From an uncultured Alphaproteobacteria bacterium (GTDB taxonomy: Bacteria; Pseudomonadota; Alphaproteobacteria; Rs-D84): a DNA stretch of 64,000 nt. The stretch lies in assembly GCA_944392565.1 (NCBI GenBank), contig CALXWX010000001.1, positions 189,444-253,443 of the forward strand, in the 5' to 3' direction. The notes under the pieces are model-generated. The model was not told the DNA's origin and searched no databases. It saw nothing but the letters and a program-made list of their open reading frames with translations. The translations under genes were made by a program, and so were the position numbers. Shown here piece by piece: positions 34,262 to 42,261 of this stretch (position 1 is its first letter; the number at the start of each line of letters is the position of its first letter).

Positions 34262-36025
34262 TCAGCACCGTTCAAACCAACCATCCATATCCGCAATTGG
34301 AATTATTTTATAAACTGGGCGCCCATGATTACATTCCCCACCCCGCGTTGTTTGTTCAATATCACGCAACAGTGCATTCATTTGACTCAAATCCAATTTC
34401 TGCCCGGCACGAACACTGTGATGACATGCATAATTTGCCAGTTTCAAATGCAACCGTTCACCCAGTTGCGCAGAATGCCCGTATACCCGAACCTCGTCCG
34501 CGATGGATTGAAATAAATCCGCCCAATTTAAATCCCAATCTGCTGGTTTTTCAAAGATTGCAATATCAGAATCACCAAACGCATCAATATGTAATCCAGA
34601 CGCCCGCATTTCATCAGCAATCGATAACACTGCCGCCACATCTTCGGGACGCAAATGAACAATTATTGGTGTTAATAATGGCTGAACCTTTATTGCATGA
34701 CGGCGCAAATGTTCATATGTAATTCTTTCATGTGCCGCATGCTGGTCAACAATAACCAAATTTTCACCACTTTCTGCCAAAATATACTTATTCCCAATTT
34801 GCCCAATTGCGCGCCCCAACGGATTATTTACATTATTATCAACATTATCTTTTTCATGGATAACACCAAAATCTGATTTGGTATCCGATTTTTCCATTAT
34901 TGGCAACGCGCGCAATTGCGGCGATGCCACGAACAAGAATGCTGAATCTGGTCCCATATGCCCAGCCTGGGGCGTCCCCATATTAAAATTCAATGTTTGC
35001 GTACGAACAATATTTGGATTGCTGATAACTGTGTCTTGTACAGCCCGATTATTCAGTGTTTGCGCCAACACATCACGCAGCACCTTTATAATAAAAGCCC
35101 GCACATGCGATGGTTCTAAAAAATGCACTTCGGTTTTTGCGGGCGACACATTAACATCAACCCGCCGCGGGTCAATTGTCAGGTACAACGCACATAACGG
35201 AAATTCGCGTGCATGCATAACATCCATGTATGCCGCCCGCAATGCACCAACCAAGACCTTGTCCTTGACCGGGCGCCCATTTACAAATAAATATTGATCA
35301 ATTGATGACGCGCGCCGCAATGTTGGTTCTGAAATAAAACCATGCAGTTCCATTGACGCATCAGACCCCGACCGCGCATCAACCGCCAACATCCGCCCAC
35401 GCACATCATCGCCCATAACCGCAATAATTCGTTCCAACATGTCCTGATTTTGTGGGAATCGCCATTTATTGTTTAATGTAAAACCAACATCTGTCCGCGA
35501 CATTGCCAACCGTTTCACAACATCAACCACGGACATCATTTCCGCCCTGTCCCCACGCAAGAATTTTAATCGTGCCGGCGTCCTAGAAAACAAATTTGCC
35601 ACCCGAATACGCGTTCCCGAATCCCATCCAGACGGACGCACATCCCCGGTCGTGCAATCCAATTGCCAACCGTTTTCATCCACCCCATTATATGTATCGA
35701 TTGTCATATCAGACACAGATGCAATTGACGGCAATGCTTCGCCACGAAATCCCATAAAATTAATATTTAATAAATCATCATCTGGTAATTTAGATGTTGC
35801 ATGGCGGGTTATACTGCGCCCCAAATCATCACGCGACATCCCGCACCCATTATCAATCACAGATATTTGTGTTCGCCCGCCATCAATAACATCAATAACA
35901 ATTTGATTTGCCCCCGCATCCAGCGCATTTTCAACCAATTCCTTGACCACACTGGCGGGTCGTTCCACAACTTCACCAGCGGCAATTTGATTTACTAAAA
36001 AATCCGGCAAAACGCGAATCGGCAT
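34262..36025 (-). CDS. mutL: DNA mismatch repair protein MutL (endonuclease type)
   Basis: A 587-residue GHKL ATPase: VELVENALDAGA-type motif I (VVKELVENALDAGAN), DNGCGMS motif II, GFRGEALPSI motif III. The C-terminal domain has the metal-binding endonuclease motif VDQHAAHERITYEHL and the ACHHSVRAG and CNHGRP segments. This indicates the MutH-independent, nick-producing form of MutL. The greA stop lies just upstream (7 nt), so greA-mutL is an operon. MutS is not in the window. Confidence 0.95.
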   Translation of the reverse strand: MPIRVLPDFLVNQIAAGEVVERPASVVKELVENALDAGANQIVIDVIDGGRTQISVIDNGCGMSRDDLGRSITRHATSKLPDDDLLNINFMGFRGEALPSIASVSDMTIDTYNGVDENGWQLDCTTGDVRPSGWDSGTRIRVANLFSRTPARLKFLRGDRAEMMSVVDVVKRLAMSRTDVGFTLNNKWRFPQNQDMLERIIAVMGDDVRGRMLAVDARSGSDASMELHGFISEPTLRRASSIDQYLFVNGRPVKDKVLVGALRAAYMDVMHAREFPLCALYLTIDPRRVDVNVSPAKTEVHFLEPSHVRAFIIKVLRDVLAQTLNNRAVQDTVISNPNIVRTQTLNFNMGTPQAGHMGPDSAFLFVASPQLRALPIMEKSDTKSDFGVIHEKDNVDNNVNNPLGRAIGQIGNKYILAESGENLVIVDQHAAHERITYEHLRRHAIKVQPLLTPIIVHLRPEDVAAVLSIADEMRASGLHIDAFGDSDIAIFEKPADWDLNWADLFQSIADEVRVYGHSAQLGERLHLKLANYACHHSVRAGQKLDLSQMNALLRDIEQTTRGGECNHGRPVYKIIPIADMDGWFERC

Positions 36026-36032
36026 TATGGAA

Positions 36033-36503
36033 TTAATCCTTGAATTTTACTTCTAATATTTCATATTCCTTTTCACCACTGGGCAATTTTACGATACATG
36101 TATCACCAACGCATCGTCCAATTAATGCACGCCCCACGGGCGATGTACATGAAATAACCTGGCGTCCATCTGATTCGATATCAGACAAAATCCGACACTG
36201 CATACGATTTCCATCTTCATCTTCGGCAACCACGCGCGCGCCAAACACAACCCTGTCACCAGACAAACTGTCAATATCGATAATTTGTGCATTATTTATA
36301 ACATCTTCGATAAATTGAATACGCTTGTCAATTTGACGCTGCCTTTCCTTGGCGGCGCTGTAATCCGCATTCTCAGACAAATCGCCCAAACTGCGCGCCC
36401 ATTGAACAGTTTTCAAGATTTCCGGTCGCTGAACTTCTTTTAAATCTTTTAATTCCTTAATCAGGCTGTCAAAACCAGCCCGCGAAATCGGTCTTTTTTC
36501 CAT
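36033..36503 (-). CDS. greA: Transcription elongation factor GreA
   Basis: A 156-residue protein. N-terminal coiled coil (about 10-75) includes SLGDLSENADYSAAKERQ with the acidic tip that enters the RNA polymerase secondary channel; the C-terminal FKBP-like domain ends TSPVGRALIGRCVGDTCIVKLPSGEKEYEIL. GreA stimulates cleavage of backtracked RNA. Ribosome-binding site AGGA lies 9 nt upstream. The promoter is shared back-to-back with lptF/G. Confidence 0.95.
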   Translation of the reverse strand: MEKRPISRAGFDSLIKELKDLKEVQRPEILKTVQWARSLGDLSENADYSAAKERQRQIDKRIQFIEDVINNAQIIDIDSLSGDRVVFGARVVAEDEDGNRMQCRILSDIESDGRQVISCTSPVGRALIGRCVGDTCIVKLPSGEKEYEILEVKFKD

Positions 36504-36526
36504 TTTACATATCCTATTTTTTCAAA

Positions 36527-36577
36527 ATTATACGCATTCATTTTAATTTTGCAATTGTCTATTTTCCAGGCTATACT
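36527..36577. promoter_or_regulatory. Back-to-back promoters sharing one palindromic -35 hexamer
   Basis: TTGCAA at 36549-36554 reads identically on both strands. Plus strand: 17-nt spacer then TATACT (36572-36577), leading to the Lpt permease gene at 36598. Minus strand: 16-nt spacer then TATAAT (36532-36527), leading to greA. Two polymerases could not occupy the same hexamer at once. Confidence 0.65.
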
Positions 36578-36597
36578 TTTCTGATTGACCAACAAAT

Positions 36598-37659
36598 ATG
36601 ATATTCAGACCAAAAATTTTGACCAGATTCCTGATGCGCCGATTTTTTTCCGGCGTTGGATTGGTAATGTTGGTTGTATGTGGGATAATAATGGCGGTCA
36701 CATTTGTTGAACGACTGCCATCAAATCCAACCGCACTGGCGGCATTGGCAGAATCATGGACCCGATTATTAGAATACGTCCCCTTGTTTTTACCATTGGC
36801 GGTATTTATGGGAACATTACTGGCATCATATAACCTGACAAAATCCAGTGAAAATATTATTGTCGCCAGTGCGGGTCTGTCCCCATATCAAATGGCGCGT
36901 CCTTTTTTAGTTGGCGCGGCATTAATTGGTATTGTTGCGACAACAATTATAAATCCATATTCTGTCAGCCTCAGCACCAAAAACATAACATCCGATCATC
37001 TGGTATTAATTGATAATTCTATTTGGTTGCGCGAATCGTCTGAAAATGGATATATAACAATGAATGCCACAGGCATGCATAAATCTGGCAACATATTATT
37101 ATTTGATAATGCAACCATATATGTCCAGAATGCACAATTTAAATTAATCCAACGGGTCCAGGCTGCGACAATAACCCTGTCAAACAGTGGTATGAATGCC
37201 ACGGGCGCAACAACATGGGATACAAATGGCATTCCAAAAAAACAAGACTGGCATATCAATACATTATTAACCCCACAAACTGTACTGGATCGATATTTAC
37301 AACCAGACCAAATATCATTTTGGGAATTGCCAGAATTTATACAAAAAATGCGTGCAATTGGTGTACCTGTCCGCGGTCATCTGGTACAGTTTTGGACATT
37401 GCTGTTTTTGCCACTGACAATGATTGCCATGGCAACACTGGGGGTTGCATTTTCACAAACGCGCCAGCGCCGCAATTACAGTTTTGGCGTAAAATTTGGA
37501 ATGGGAATTATAACATGCTTTGCGGTTTATTTTCTGGTAAATATGTTCAGTGCATTGGGTGCAACAGGCGTTGTTCCGCCATTACTGGCAATAATTGCAC
37601 CACCATTAATAATAATTGCGGGCGCTGGGGTTTTCATAACCAGCTTTGACACAATATAA
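36598..37659 (+). CDS. LptF/LptG-family lipopolysaccharide export permease
   Basis: A 353-residue protein with three helices in the first 110 residues, a periplasmic beta-jellyroll-like domain (about 115-265) and three C-terminal helices; typical YjgP/YjgQ topology. N-terminal ILTRFLMRRFFSGVGLVM and the segment FLPLAVFMGTLLASYNLT fit the family. It would pair with another family member and LptB to extract LPS from the inner membrane. Only one copy is present here, whereas lptF and lptG are often tandem; the partner must be elsewhere. It starts an operon with a tiny membrane protein and xerC/D. Confidence 0.82.
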   Translation: MIFRPKILTRFLMRRFFSGVGLVMLVVCGIIMAVTFVERLPSNPTALAALAESWTRLLEYVPLFLPLAVFMGTLLASYNLTKSSENIIVASAGLSPYQMARPFLVGAALIGIVATTIINPYSVSLSTKNITSDHLVLIDNSIWLRESSENGYITMNATGMHKSGNILLFDNATIYVQNAQFKLIQRVQAATITLSNSGMNATGATTWDTNGIPKKQDWHINTLLTPQTVLDRYLQPDQISFWELPEFIQKMRAIGVPVRGHLVQFWTLLFLPLTMIAMATLGVAFSQTRQRRNYSFGVKFGMGIITCFAVYFLVNMFSALGATGVVPPLLAIIAPPLIIIAGAGVFITSFDTI

Positions 37660-37691
37660 TAACAACACAAAACGAAACACGGGGGACACAA

Positions 37692-37823
37692 ATGCCACTG
37701 CGTAAAAAGAACACAAAACGAAATAAAATAATAATATGGACACTGATTGCCGTATTAGTCATATTAATGATTGTATCATTCCCTGTATCCCAACATATGA
37801 CGGAAATTGTTTTGTATCCATGA
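37692..37823 (+). CDS. 43-residue basic single-helix membrane protein
   Basis: A short frame starting MPLRKKNTKRNK followed by one membrane helix (IIIWTLIAVLVILMIVSF) and a short tail ending EIVLYP. It has GGGGGA 6 nt before the ATG, and its TGA overlaps the recombinase ATG in ATGA, the classic coupling arrangement, which argues that it is translated. Positive-inside topology places the N-terminus in the cytoplasm. I do not recognise a family. Confidence 0.65.
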   Translation: MPLRKKNTKRNKIIIWTLIAVLVILMIVSFPVSQHMTEIVLYP

Positions 37824-38680
37824 ATTATATAGATGTTTTTTTAGAAGCATTATCTGCAGAACGCGGACGCAGCAAAAAAACACTGGAAAGCTATTCCAGT
37901 GATTTGCATCATGCGGATGAAATTTTACCAAATGGTTTGATGGGCGCGACCGCAAATGATATACAGCAATATTTATCAAACCTGCCCGATCGTGCATCAT
38001 CAATTGCACGCCACGCCAGTGCATTGCGCGGGTTTTATAAATTTTTAATGCTGGAAAAAATAATTACGGAAAATCCAACGGCAAACCTGGAATTACCAAA
38101 ACGCACACGCACATTGCCGAAATTTTTATCGGTTGACGAAATAGAATTATTAATATCATCAGCGGGTGATACAAAAAATTCAACCAGATTACGCGCAATG
38201 CTGGAACTGGTTTATGCATCTGGATTACGCGTTTCTGAATTATGCGAATTACCAATGACAGCAAACCTGGGTGATAAATTATTAATTCATGGCAAAGGTG
38301 CCAAAGAACGCATTGTCCCCATGCACGAACGCGCACAAAATGCATTGCATAAATGGCTGGAAATACGCGGCGACAATCCATCAAAATATATATTCCCATC
38401 AAATGGAAAAACAGGACACATAACACGCGATGGATTTTTTAAAATATTGAAAAAATGCGCTGTATTGGCGGGCATTGAACCAACCCGCGTCAGTCCACAT
38501 GTACTGCGCCATTCATTTGCATCACACCTGTTGGCGGGTGGTGCAAACCTGCGTGCGATACAAACAATGTTGGGGCACGAAGATATTTCAACAACACAAA
38601 TTTATACACATGTACTGCCCGAAAAATTAAAAGAAACCATGCGGGCGCATCATCCACTGGGACATATGGGGGATAAATAA
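37820..38680 (+). CDS. Tyrosine recombinase XerC/XerD
   Basis: A 286-residue recombinase starting MNYIDVFLEALSAERG. The SAM-like N-terminal DNA-binding domain (1-90) is followed by the catalytic domain with Arg in YASGLRVSELCEL, Lys in HGKGAKERIVPM, HxxR in PHVLRHSFASHLL, His in TMLGHEDISTTQ and the nucleophile Tyr in QIYTHV. Size and spacing fit chromosomal XerC/XerD, which resolve dimers at dif with FtsK. I see no dif site or second recombinase here and cannot separate XerC from XerD by eye. Start coupled to the upstream small ORF. Confidence 0.88.
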   Translation: MNYIDVFLEALSAERGRSKKTLESYSSDLHHADEILPNGLMGATANDIQQYLSNLPDRASSIARHASALRGFYKFLMLEKIITENPTANLELPKRTRTLPKFLSVDEIELLISSAGDTKNSTRLRAMLELVYASGLRVSELCELPMTANLGDKLLIHGKGAKERIVPMHERAQNALHKWLEIRGDNPSKYIFPSNGKTGHITRDGFFKILKKCAVLAGIEPTRVSPHVLRHSFASHLLAGGANLRAIQTMLGHEDISTTQIYTHVLPEKLKETMRAHHPLGHMGDK

Positions 38681-38682
38681 TA

Positions 38683-39189
38683 ATGATAAAAAAATGTGAT
38701 CATCCGGGATGCACCAAGGCCGGCACATGCCGCGCGCCCAAAACGCGTGATTTGCGTGAATATTGGTGGTTTTGTCGCGAACACGCAGCAGAATATAATA
38801 AAAATTGGAACTATTATGCCGGTATGACCCCCGATGAAATAGAGGCAGATTGGGAAGCGCAAACATTCGGCGCCCCATTAAAAGATAAAGACACCGCAAA
38901 TCGGGATGCCACAGATTATATGAATTTCATAAATGATTTTATAACCGGACGCAGTGCGTTTGATCGCACCCCGCCCAAAAGCACCAATAACATGCCACGC
39001 ACAGTTGTATCGGCATTAAAAGTATTCGGTCTGCCCATCACAGCCAGTTGGCGTGAAATTTCGGCGCGCTATCGCGCACTGGCAAAACAACACCATCCCG
39101 ACACAGCAAAACACAAAAATGCTGCGGCAGAATTTGCCCGGATTTCCGCCGCATACGATGTATTGAAAAAACATTTTGGGAAAAAATAA
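38683..39189 (+). CDS. Alphaproteobacterial J-domain protein with N-terminal zinc-like motif
   Basis: A 168-residue protein. The N-terminus has a Cys/His cluster (KKCDHPGCTKAGTCRAP, then FCREHAAEYN) that could bind zinc; the C-terminal 65 residues form a J-domain (ALKVFGLPITASWREISARY, then ALAKQHHPDTAKH with the HPD signature, and FARISAAYDVLKKHF). J-domain proteins stimulate DnaK; this two-part architecture is common in alphaproteobacteria. Follows xerC/D by 2 nt. Converges on trxB across a folded element. Confidence 0.87.
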   Translation: MIKKCDHPGCTKAGTCRAPKTRDLREYWWFCREHAAEYNKNWNYYAGMTPDEIEADWEAQTFGAPLKDKDTANRDATDYMNFINDFITGRSAFDRTPPKSTNNMPRTVVSALKVFGLPITASWREISARYRALAKQHHPDTAKHKNAAAEFARISAAYDVLKKHFGKK

Positions 39190-39215
39190 TTATTAAATAT
39201 TAAAAGTATATTTAT

Positions 39216-39320
39216 AAATCAATTAGAACCGTGCAGATATGCCGCGGTTGATAGCGGCAGTGTACTGAACGCTACACGACCAGCGCCAACCGCCAGCAGA
39301 TGCGTGGTTATAATTGATTT
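39216..39320. other. Long folded element between the J-domain gene and trxB
   Basis: AAATCAATTA (39216-39225) pairs perfectly with TAATTGATTT (39311-39320); after one G/A mismatch AACCGTGCA (39227-39235) pairs with TGCGTGGTT (39301-39309) using two G-U pairs. This 19-pair stem encloses two hairpins: TGCCGC/GCGGCA (39240-39245 and 39254-39259) and GTGTA/TACAC (39260-39264 and 39273-39277). In addition GCGGTTG (39244-39250) is complementary to CAACCGC (39287-39293), allowing a pseudoknot or alternative fold. The outer right arm overlaps the last codons of trxB. It could be a bidirectional terminator with insert, a dispersed palindromic element or a structured RNA. Confidence 0.6.
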
Positions 39321-40213
39321 AGATATGCGATGGCGTCCATTGCCGCACTGCACCCCGTTCCAACCGCGGTTGCGATTTGCATTTTTATTTCTGATTCAAC
39401 ATCGCCGGCAACAAACATTCCTTTTGGCATTTCTGATGGAATCAGACGCCCCATGTTATCGCGCTTGACATCTTCGGTTAAATAATCTGTGTTTGCCTCA
39501 TGCCCAATGGCAACAAACAAACCATCACAAATAATTTCTTTATCGTCCGTTGTTGTAACAACCAACCTGTCATCTGATGTTTTTGCAATCTTTTTTAAAT
39601 CTGTATTGAACAAGCATTCAATATTTTCGCGTTCTGCGACACGGTTGCGCAATACAGCCTCGGCTCTGGTAAATGCGCCCTTGCGATAAACAATCTTTAC
39701 ATTTTTTGCAATATCGGCTAAATACAACGCATCATTCAACGCAGAATTTCCGCCCCCCAACACAATTACTTCTTTTTCAGAATAGAAAAATCCATCGCAT
39801 GTTGCACAATAAGAAACCCCCTTGCCGAACAATTCGCGCGCGCCATCTATCTCTAACTTGCGCGGTGATGCACCCGTTGCAATAATAACTGTTTTGCCGA
39901 CATAACGATTATCATCATCACATAAAACATTAAATCCACTTTCTGCATCACCTGCAATACTTTTTGCAGAAACAAATTTTATTTCTGCGCCAAATGTTTC
40001 CGCCTGTTTTTTCATAAATTCAGACAGTTCCAAACCACTGCCTGACCAACCCGGATAATTTTCCAATACGGCAATCCCCGCAGTCTGTCCCCCCAAACGG
40101 TCCCCGCCTAAGACCAATGTTTTTTTCCCGGCACGCGCGCAATACAATGCCGCGGTTAATCCCGCCGGTCCCGATCCCAAAATAATAACATCATTCATAA
40201 TGATATCATTCAT
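39308..40213 (-). CDS. trxB: Thioredoxin reductase
   Basis: A 301-residue FAD/NADPH enzyme: FAD motif ILGSGPAGLTAALYCARAG, redox pair CATC in VSYCATCDGFFYSEKEV, NADPH motif VLGGGNSALNDALYLADI and C-terminal FAD motif GMFVAGDVESEIKMQIATAVG. It reduces thioredoxin (7424-7744). The start at 40213 has AGGAG upstream; a second in-frame Met five codons later (MNDVIILGSG) repeats the first words of the protein and is an alternative. Confidence 0.95.
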   Translation of the reverse strand: MNDIIMNDVIILGSGPAGLTAALYCARAGKKTLVLGGDRLGGQTAGIAVLENYPGWSGSGLELSEFMKKQAETFGAEIKFVSAKSIAGDAESGFNVLCDDDNRYVGKTVIIATGASPRKLEIDGARELFGKGVSYCATCDGFFYSEKEVIVLGGGNSALNDALYLADIAKNVKIVYRKGAFTRAEAVLRNRVAERENIECLFNTDLKKIAKTSDDRLVVTTTDDKEIICDGLFVAIGHEANTDYLTEDVKRDNMGRLIPSEMPKGMFVAGDVESEIKMQIATAVGTGCSAAMDAIAYLNQL

Positions 40214-40306
40214 AATAAAACTCCTGTAAATTATACGATTTATTTCGCGCCCAGAATAACATAATCAACACAAATTCGCAAATAATTTTGCGATCACAAC
40301 AAAATC

Positions 40307-40335
40307 TTGATTTTAAACACCATATATTTTAGTAT
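40307..40335 (+). promoter_or_regulatory. Promoter of the serS leader
   Basis: TTGATT (40307-40312), 17-nt spacer, TAGTAT (40330-40335). A TATATT three bases further on is an alternative -10. Expected start about 40342, some 5 nt before the leader-peptide ATG. Confidence 0.6.
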
Positions 40336-40346
40336 ATTATTCAAAC

Positions 40347-40406
40347 ATGAAAAGATTCATTTTATCTTCATTAAAATCATCATCCCCGTTTGGGGTGCGT
40401 CTTTAA
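40347..40406 (+). CDS. Serine-rich leader peptide of serS
   Basis: A 20-codon frame encoding MKRFILSSLKSSSPFGVRL then TAA. Five of 19 residues are Ser (TCT TCA, then TCA TCA TCC), and the last Ser codon runs into CCCC-GTTT-GGGG (40384-40395), a 4-bp GC hairpin. The C-run can alternatively pair with GGGGG at 40444-40448, closer to serS. The frame lies 90 nt ahead of the serS ATG behind a promoter, with almost no 5' leader. The design parallels the thrS leader (cognate codon run, C/G hairpin, Pro-x-Gly-Val end), which strongly suggests attenuation by seryl-tRNA level. No classical U-tailed terminator is evident. Confidence 0.75.
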   Translation: MKRFILSSLKSSSPFGVRL

Positions 40407-40496
40407 TATATTTCTATATTTTTATAATTGCGCTTGGGTTTTTGGGGGTCTAAGATAAAAACAATCGATATTTTTATACCAAAAGGGAACAAAACC

Positions 40497-41777
40497 ATGT
40501 TGGACATCAGATTTATTCGTGAAAATCCAGATACTGTGAAAAACGCATGCCGCGTCAAGGGATTTGACGACCATGTGGATGAAATCTTGGCACTGGATGC
40601 GCGTGTACGCGAATTAAAAACAATTACACAAAACATGACGGCGGAAAAAAATAAAATCACACGCGAAATTCCCACCGCCGCGGATAAAGCACCATTAATT
40701 GCGCGTTCAAAACAAATCAGCGACGAAATCGCCGCCGATATGGCAGAACTGGCGGAAAAAGACGCAAAATTAAACGACCTGATGCATCGCGTACCACAAA
40801 TCCCAGATGCGTCCGCACCAATTGGCGCAGATGACAGTGCAAATGTCGAAATGCGCCGTGTTGGCACCCCGCGTGAATTTGACTTTACCCCACGCGCGCA
40901 ATGGGATTTATTGGATTTAAATGGTTGGTGGATGCCTGAAAAAATCGCACAAATATGCGGCACACGCACATATTGCCTGGTTGGCGAAGCAGCGGAATTA
41001 CAACTGGCGATTGAAACATATGTGATTCAAAAATTAATATCGCGCGGATTTACATTTATCGAATGTCCATCTATTACAAAGCCACAAACGATATTTGATG
41101 CGGGGCATTTTATGGGCGCCGACCAATCAATCATGAATAATGATGTATTTATGTTGGCTGGCACAGACCGATGCCTGGCGGGAACCGCGGAAATTATTTT
41201 AAATTCACTGCACAGTGGTGAAATACTGCCCGAAAGCGCCCTGCCAATAAAATACGCCGGATTTTCGCCGTGTTTCCGCAAAGAAGCCGGCGCCGCCGGT
41301 CGTGACACCCGTGGTCTGGCGCGCTTTCACCAGTTTAACAAGGTTGAACAATATGTATTCTGCAAACCCGAACAGTCGGACGAAATGCACGAACATTTGT
41401 TAAACAATCTGTGCGATGTAATTGCGGATCTGGAATTGCCATATCGCGTAATTGCAAATTCCACGGGCGATATGGGATTTAACAAGGTAAAGATGAACGA
41501 TGTCGAAGCATGGGTCCCATCCGAAGGCGCATACAAAGAACTGGGCAGTTGTTCATCCATCGGCACATTCCAGGCACGGCGCACAAATACGCGCTATCGT
41601 GAAAATGGTACAAATGAAGTAAAATTCTGTGCAACATTAAATAATACCGGTATCGCCGTACCACGCGCACTGGTGCCATTGTTAGAAAATCATCAAAATG
41701 CAGATGGCAGTGTTAATATCCCCAAGAAACTGCAACCATTAATGGGTGGTCGTACAAAAATTGGTGGAAAACATTAA
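40497..41777 (+). CDS. serS: Seryl-tRNA synthetase
   Basis: A 426-residue class II synthetase starting MLDIRFIRENPDTVKNACRV, the usual SerRS opening. A long antiparallel coiled coil (about 30-100) binds the tRNA-Ser variable arm. Motif 2 is in FSPCFRKEAGAAGRDTRGL, and the serine site and motif 3 include ELGSCSSIGTFQARR and LNNTGIAVPRALVPLLE. It charges tRNA-Ser and tRNA-Sec. The ATG has AAAAGGG 8 nt upstream, so translation of serS itself is SD-led, unlike its leader peptide. Terminator follows directly. Confidence 0.95.
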   Translation: MLDIRFIRENPDTVKNACRVKGFDDHVDEILALDARVRELKTITQNMTAEKNKITREIPTAADKAPLIARSKQISDEIAADMAELAEKDAKLNDLMHRVPQIPDASAPIGADDSANVEMRRVGTPREFDFTPRAQWDLLDLNGWWMPEKIAQICGTRTYCLVGEAAELQLAIETYVIQKLISRGFTFIECPSITKPQTIFDAGHFMGADQSIMNNDVFMLAGTDRCLAGTAEIILNSLHSGEILPESALPIKYAGFSPCFRKEAGAAGRDTRGLARFHQFNKVEQYVFCKPEQSDEMHEHLLNNLCDVIADLELPYRVIANSTGDMGFNKVKMNDVEAWVPSEGAYKELGSCSSIGTFQARRTNTRYRENGTNEVKFCATLNNTGIAVPRALVPLLENHQNADGSVNIPKKLQPLMGGRTKIGGKH

Positions 41778-41811
41778 AGAAACCGGCAAATGCCGGTTTC
41801 TTTTTATTTTT
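41776..41811. terminator. serS terminator
   Basis: AAAGAAACCGGCA (41776-41788) pairs perfectly with TGCCGGTTTCTTT (41791-41803), followed by a T-rich tail. It starts in the serS stop codon and reaches the stop of the convergent gene at 41804; A/T-rich on both sides, so bidirectional. Confidence 0.85.
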
Positions 41812-42256
41812 GTTTTTGCGATTTTACCGCAAATTTTTCCGGGGATAAAAATGGATAGTATAAATCTTTTAATATATTCCCGGCATTTTTGTATTTCATC
41901 GATTTTAACGCATTTAATAATTTCTTTTGTGCCTGGGCGCGTTGATATTCATATTTATTATATAATTCACCCATGCTGTTCACAACAGAACTGTATGTCC
42001 AATATGCCGAATTATCGCCACCCAAAACAAATCCGGTCGCCATATCTGGACTTTCAAATCCCGCTGCAACGCGCGCATTATAATCTGCATACTTTTTTGG
42101 ATTTGCAGCAATTGTGCGAACCATATTTATCGCATTATTAATTGCATTTAATTCAAATTTATCCTTGGCATGCGCCGCGCGCTTGCCCAGAAACTTTTGG
42201 CATTCTGCGAAAAACGCCTGTAATGTTGCATCATAATCTATCATTGTTTTCCACAT
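41804..42256 (-). CDS. Unknown alpha-helical protein, possible third member of a local family
   Basis: A 150-residue, mostly helical, basic protein with no signal peptide. The segment NAINMVRTIAANPKKYADYNA resembles the YI..I...P.KYF segment of the two adjacent genes, and YWTYSSVVNSMGELYNKYEYQRAQ aligns roughly with their NxxRLFYxFC region; similarity is weak. It follows the 42262 gene by 5 nt. An alternative start at Met5 (42244) has GGAAAA in front. Function unknown. Confidence 0.65.
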   Translation of the reverse strand: MWKTMIDYDATLQAFFAECQKFLGKRAAHAKDKFELNAINNAINMVRTIAANPKKYADYNARVAAGFESPDMATGFVLGGDNSAYWTYSSVVNSMGELYNKYEYQRAQAQKKLLNALKSMKYKNAGNILKDLYYPFLSPEKFAVKSQKQK

Positions 42257-42261
42257 TAAAT

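Noticed and set aside
34878-35906. Plus-strand frames inside mutL
   Set aside because: Antisense shadows; mutL is complete and conserved across the region.
39216-39320. tRNA, 4.5S RNA or integron attC site as explanation of the folded element
   Set aside because: No T-arm GGTTCGA motif, no SRP tetraloop motif and no attC core boxes could be matched.
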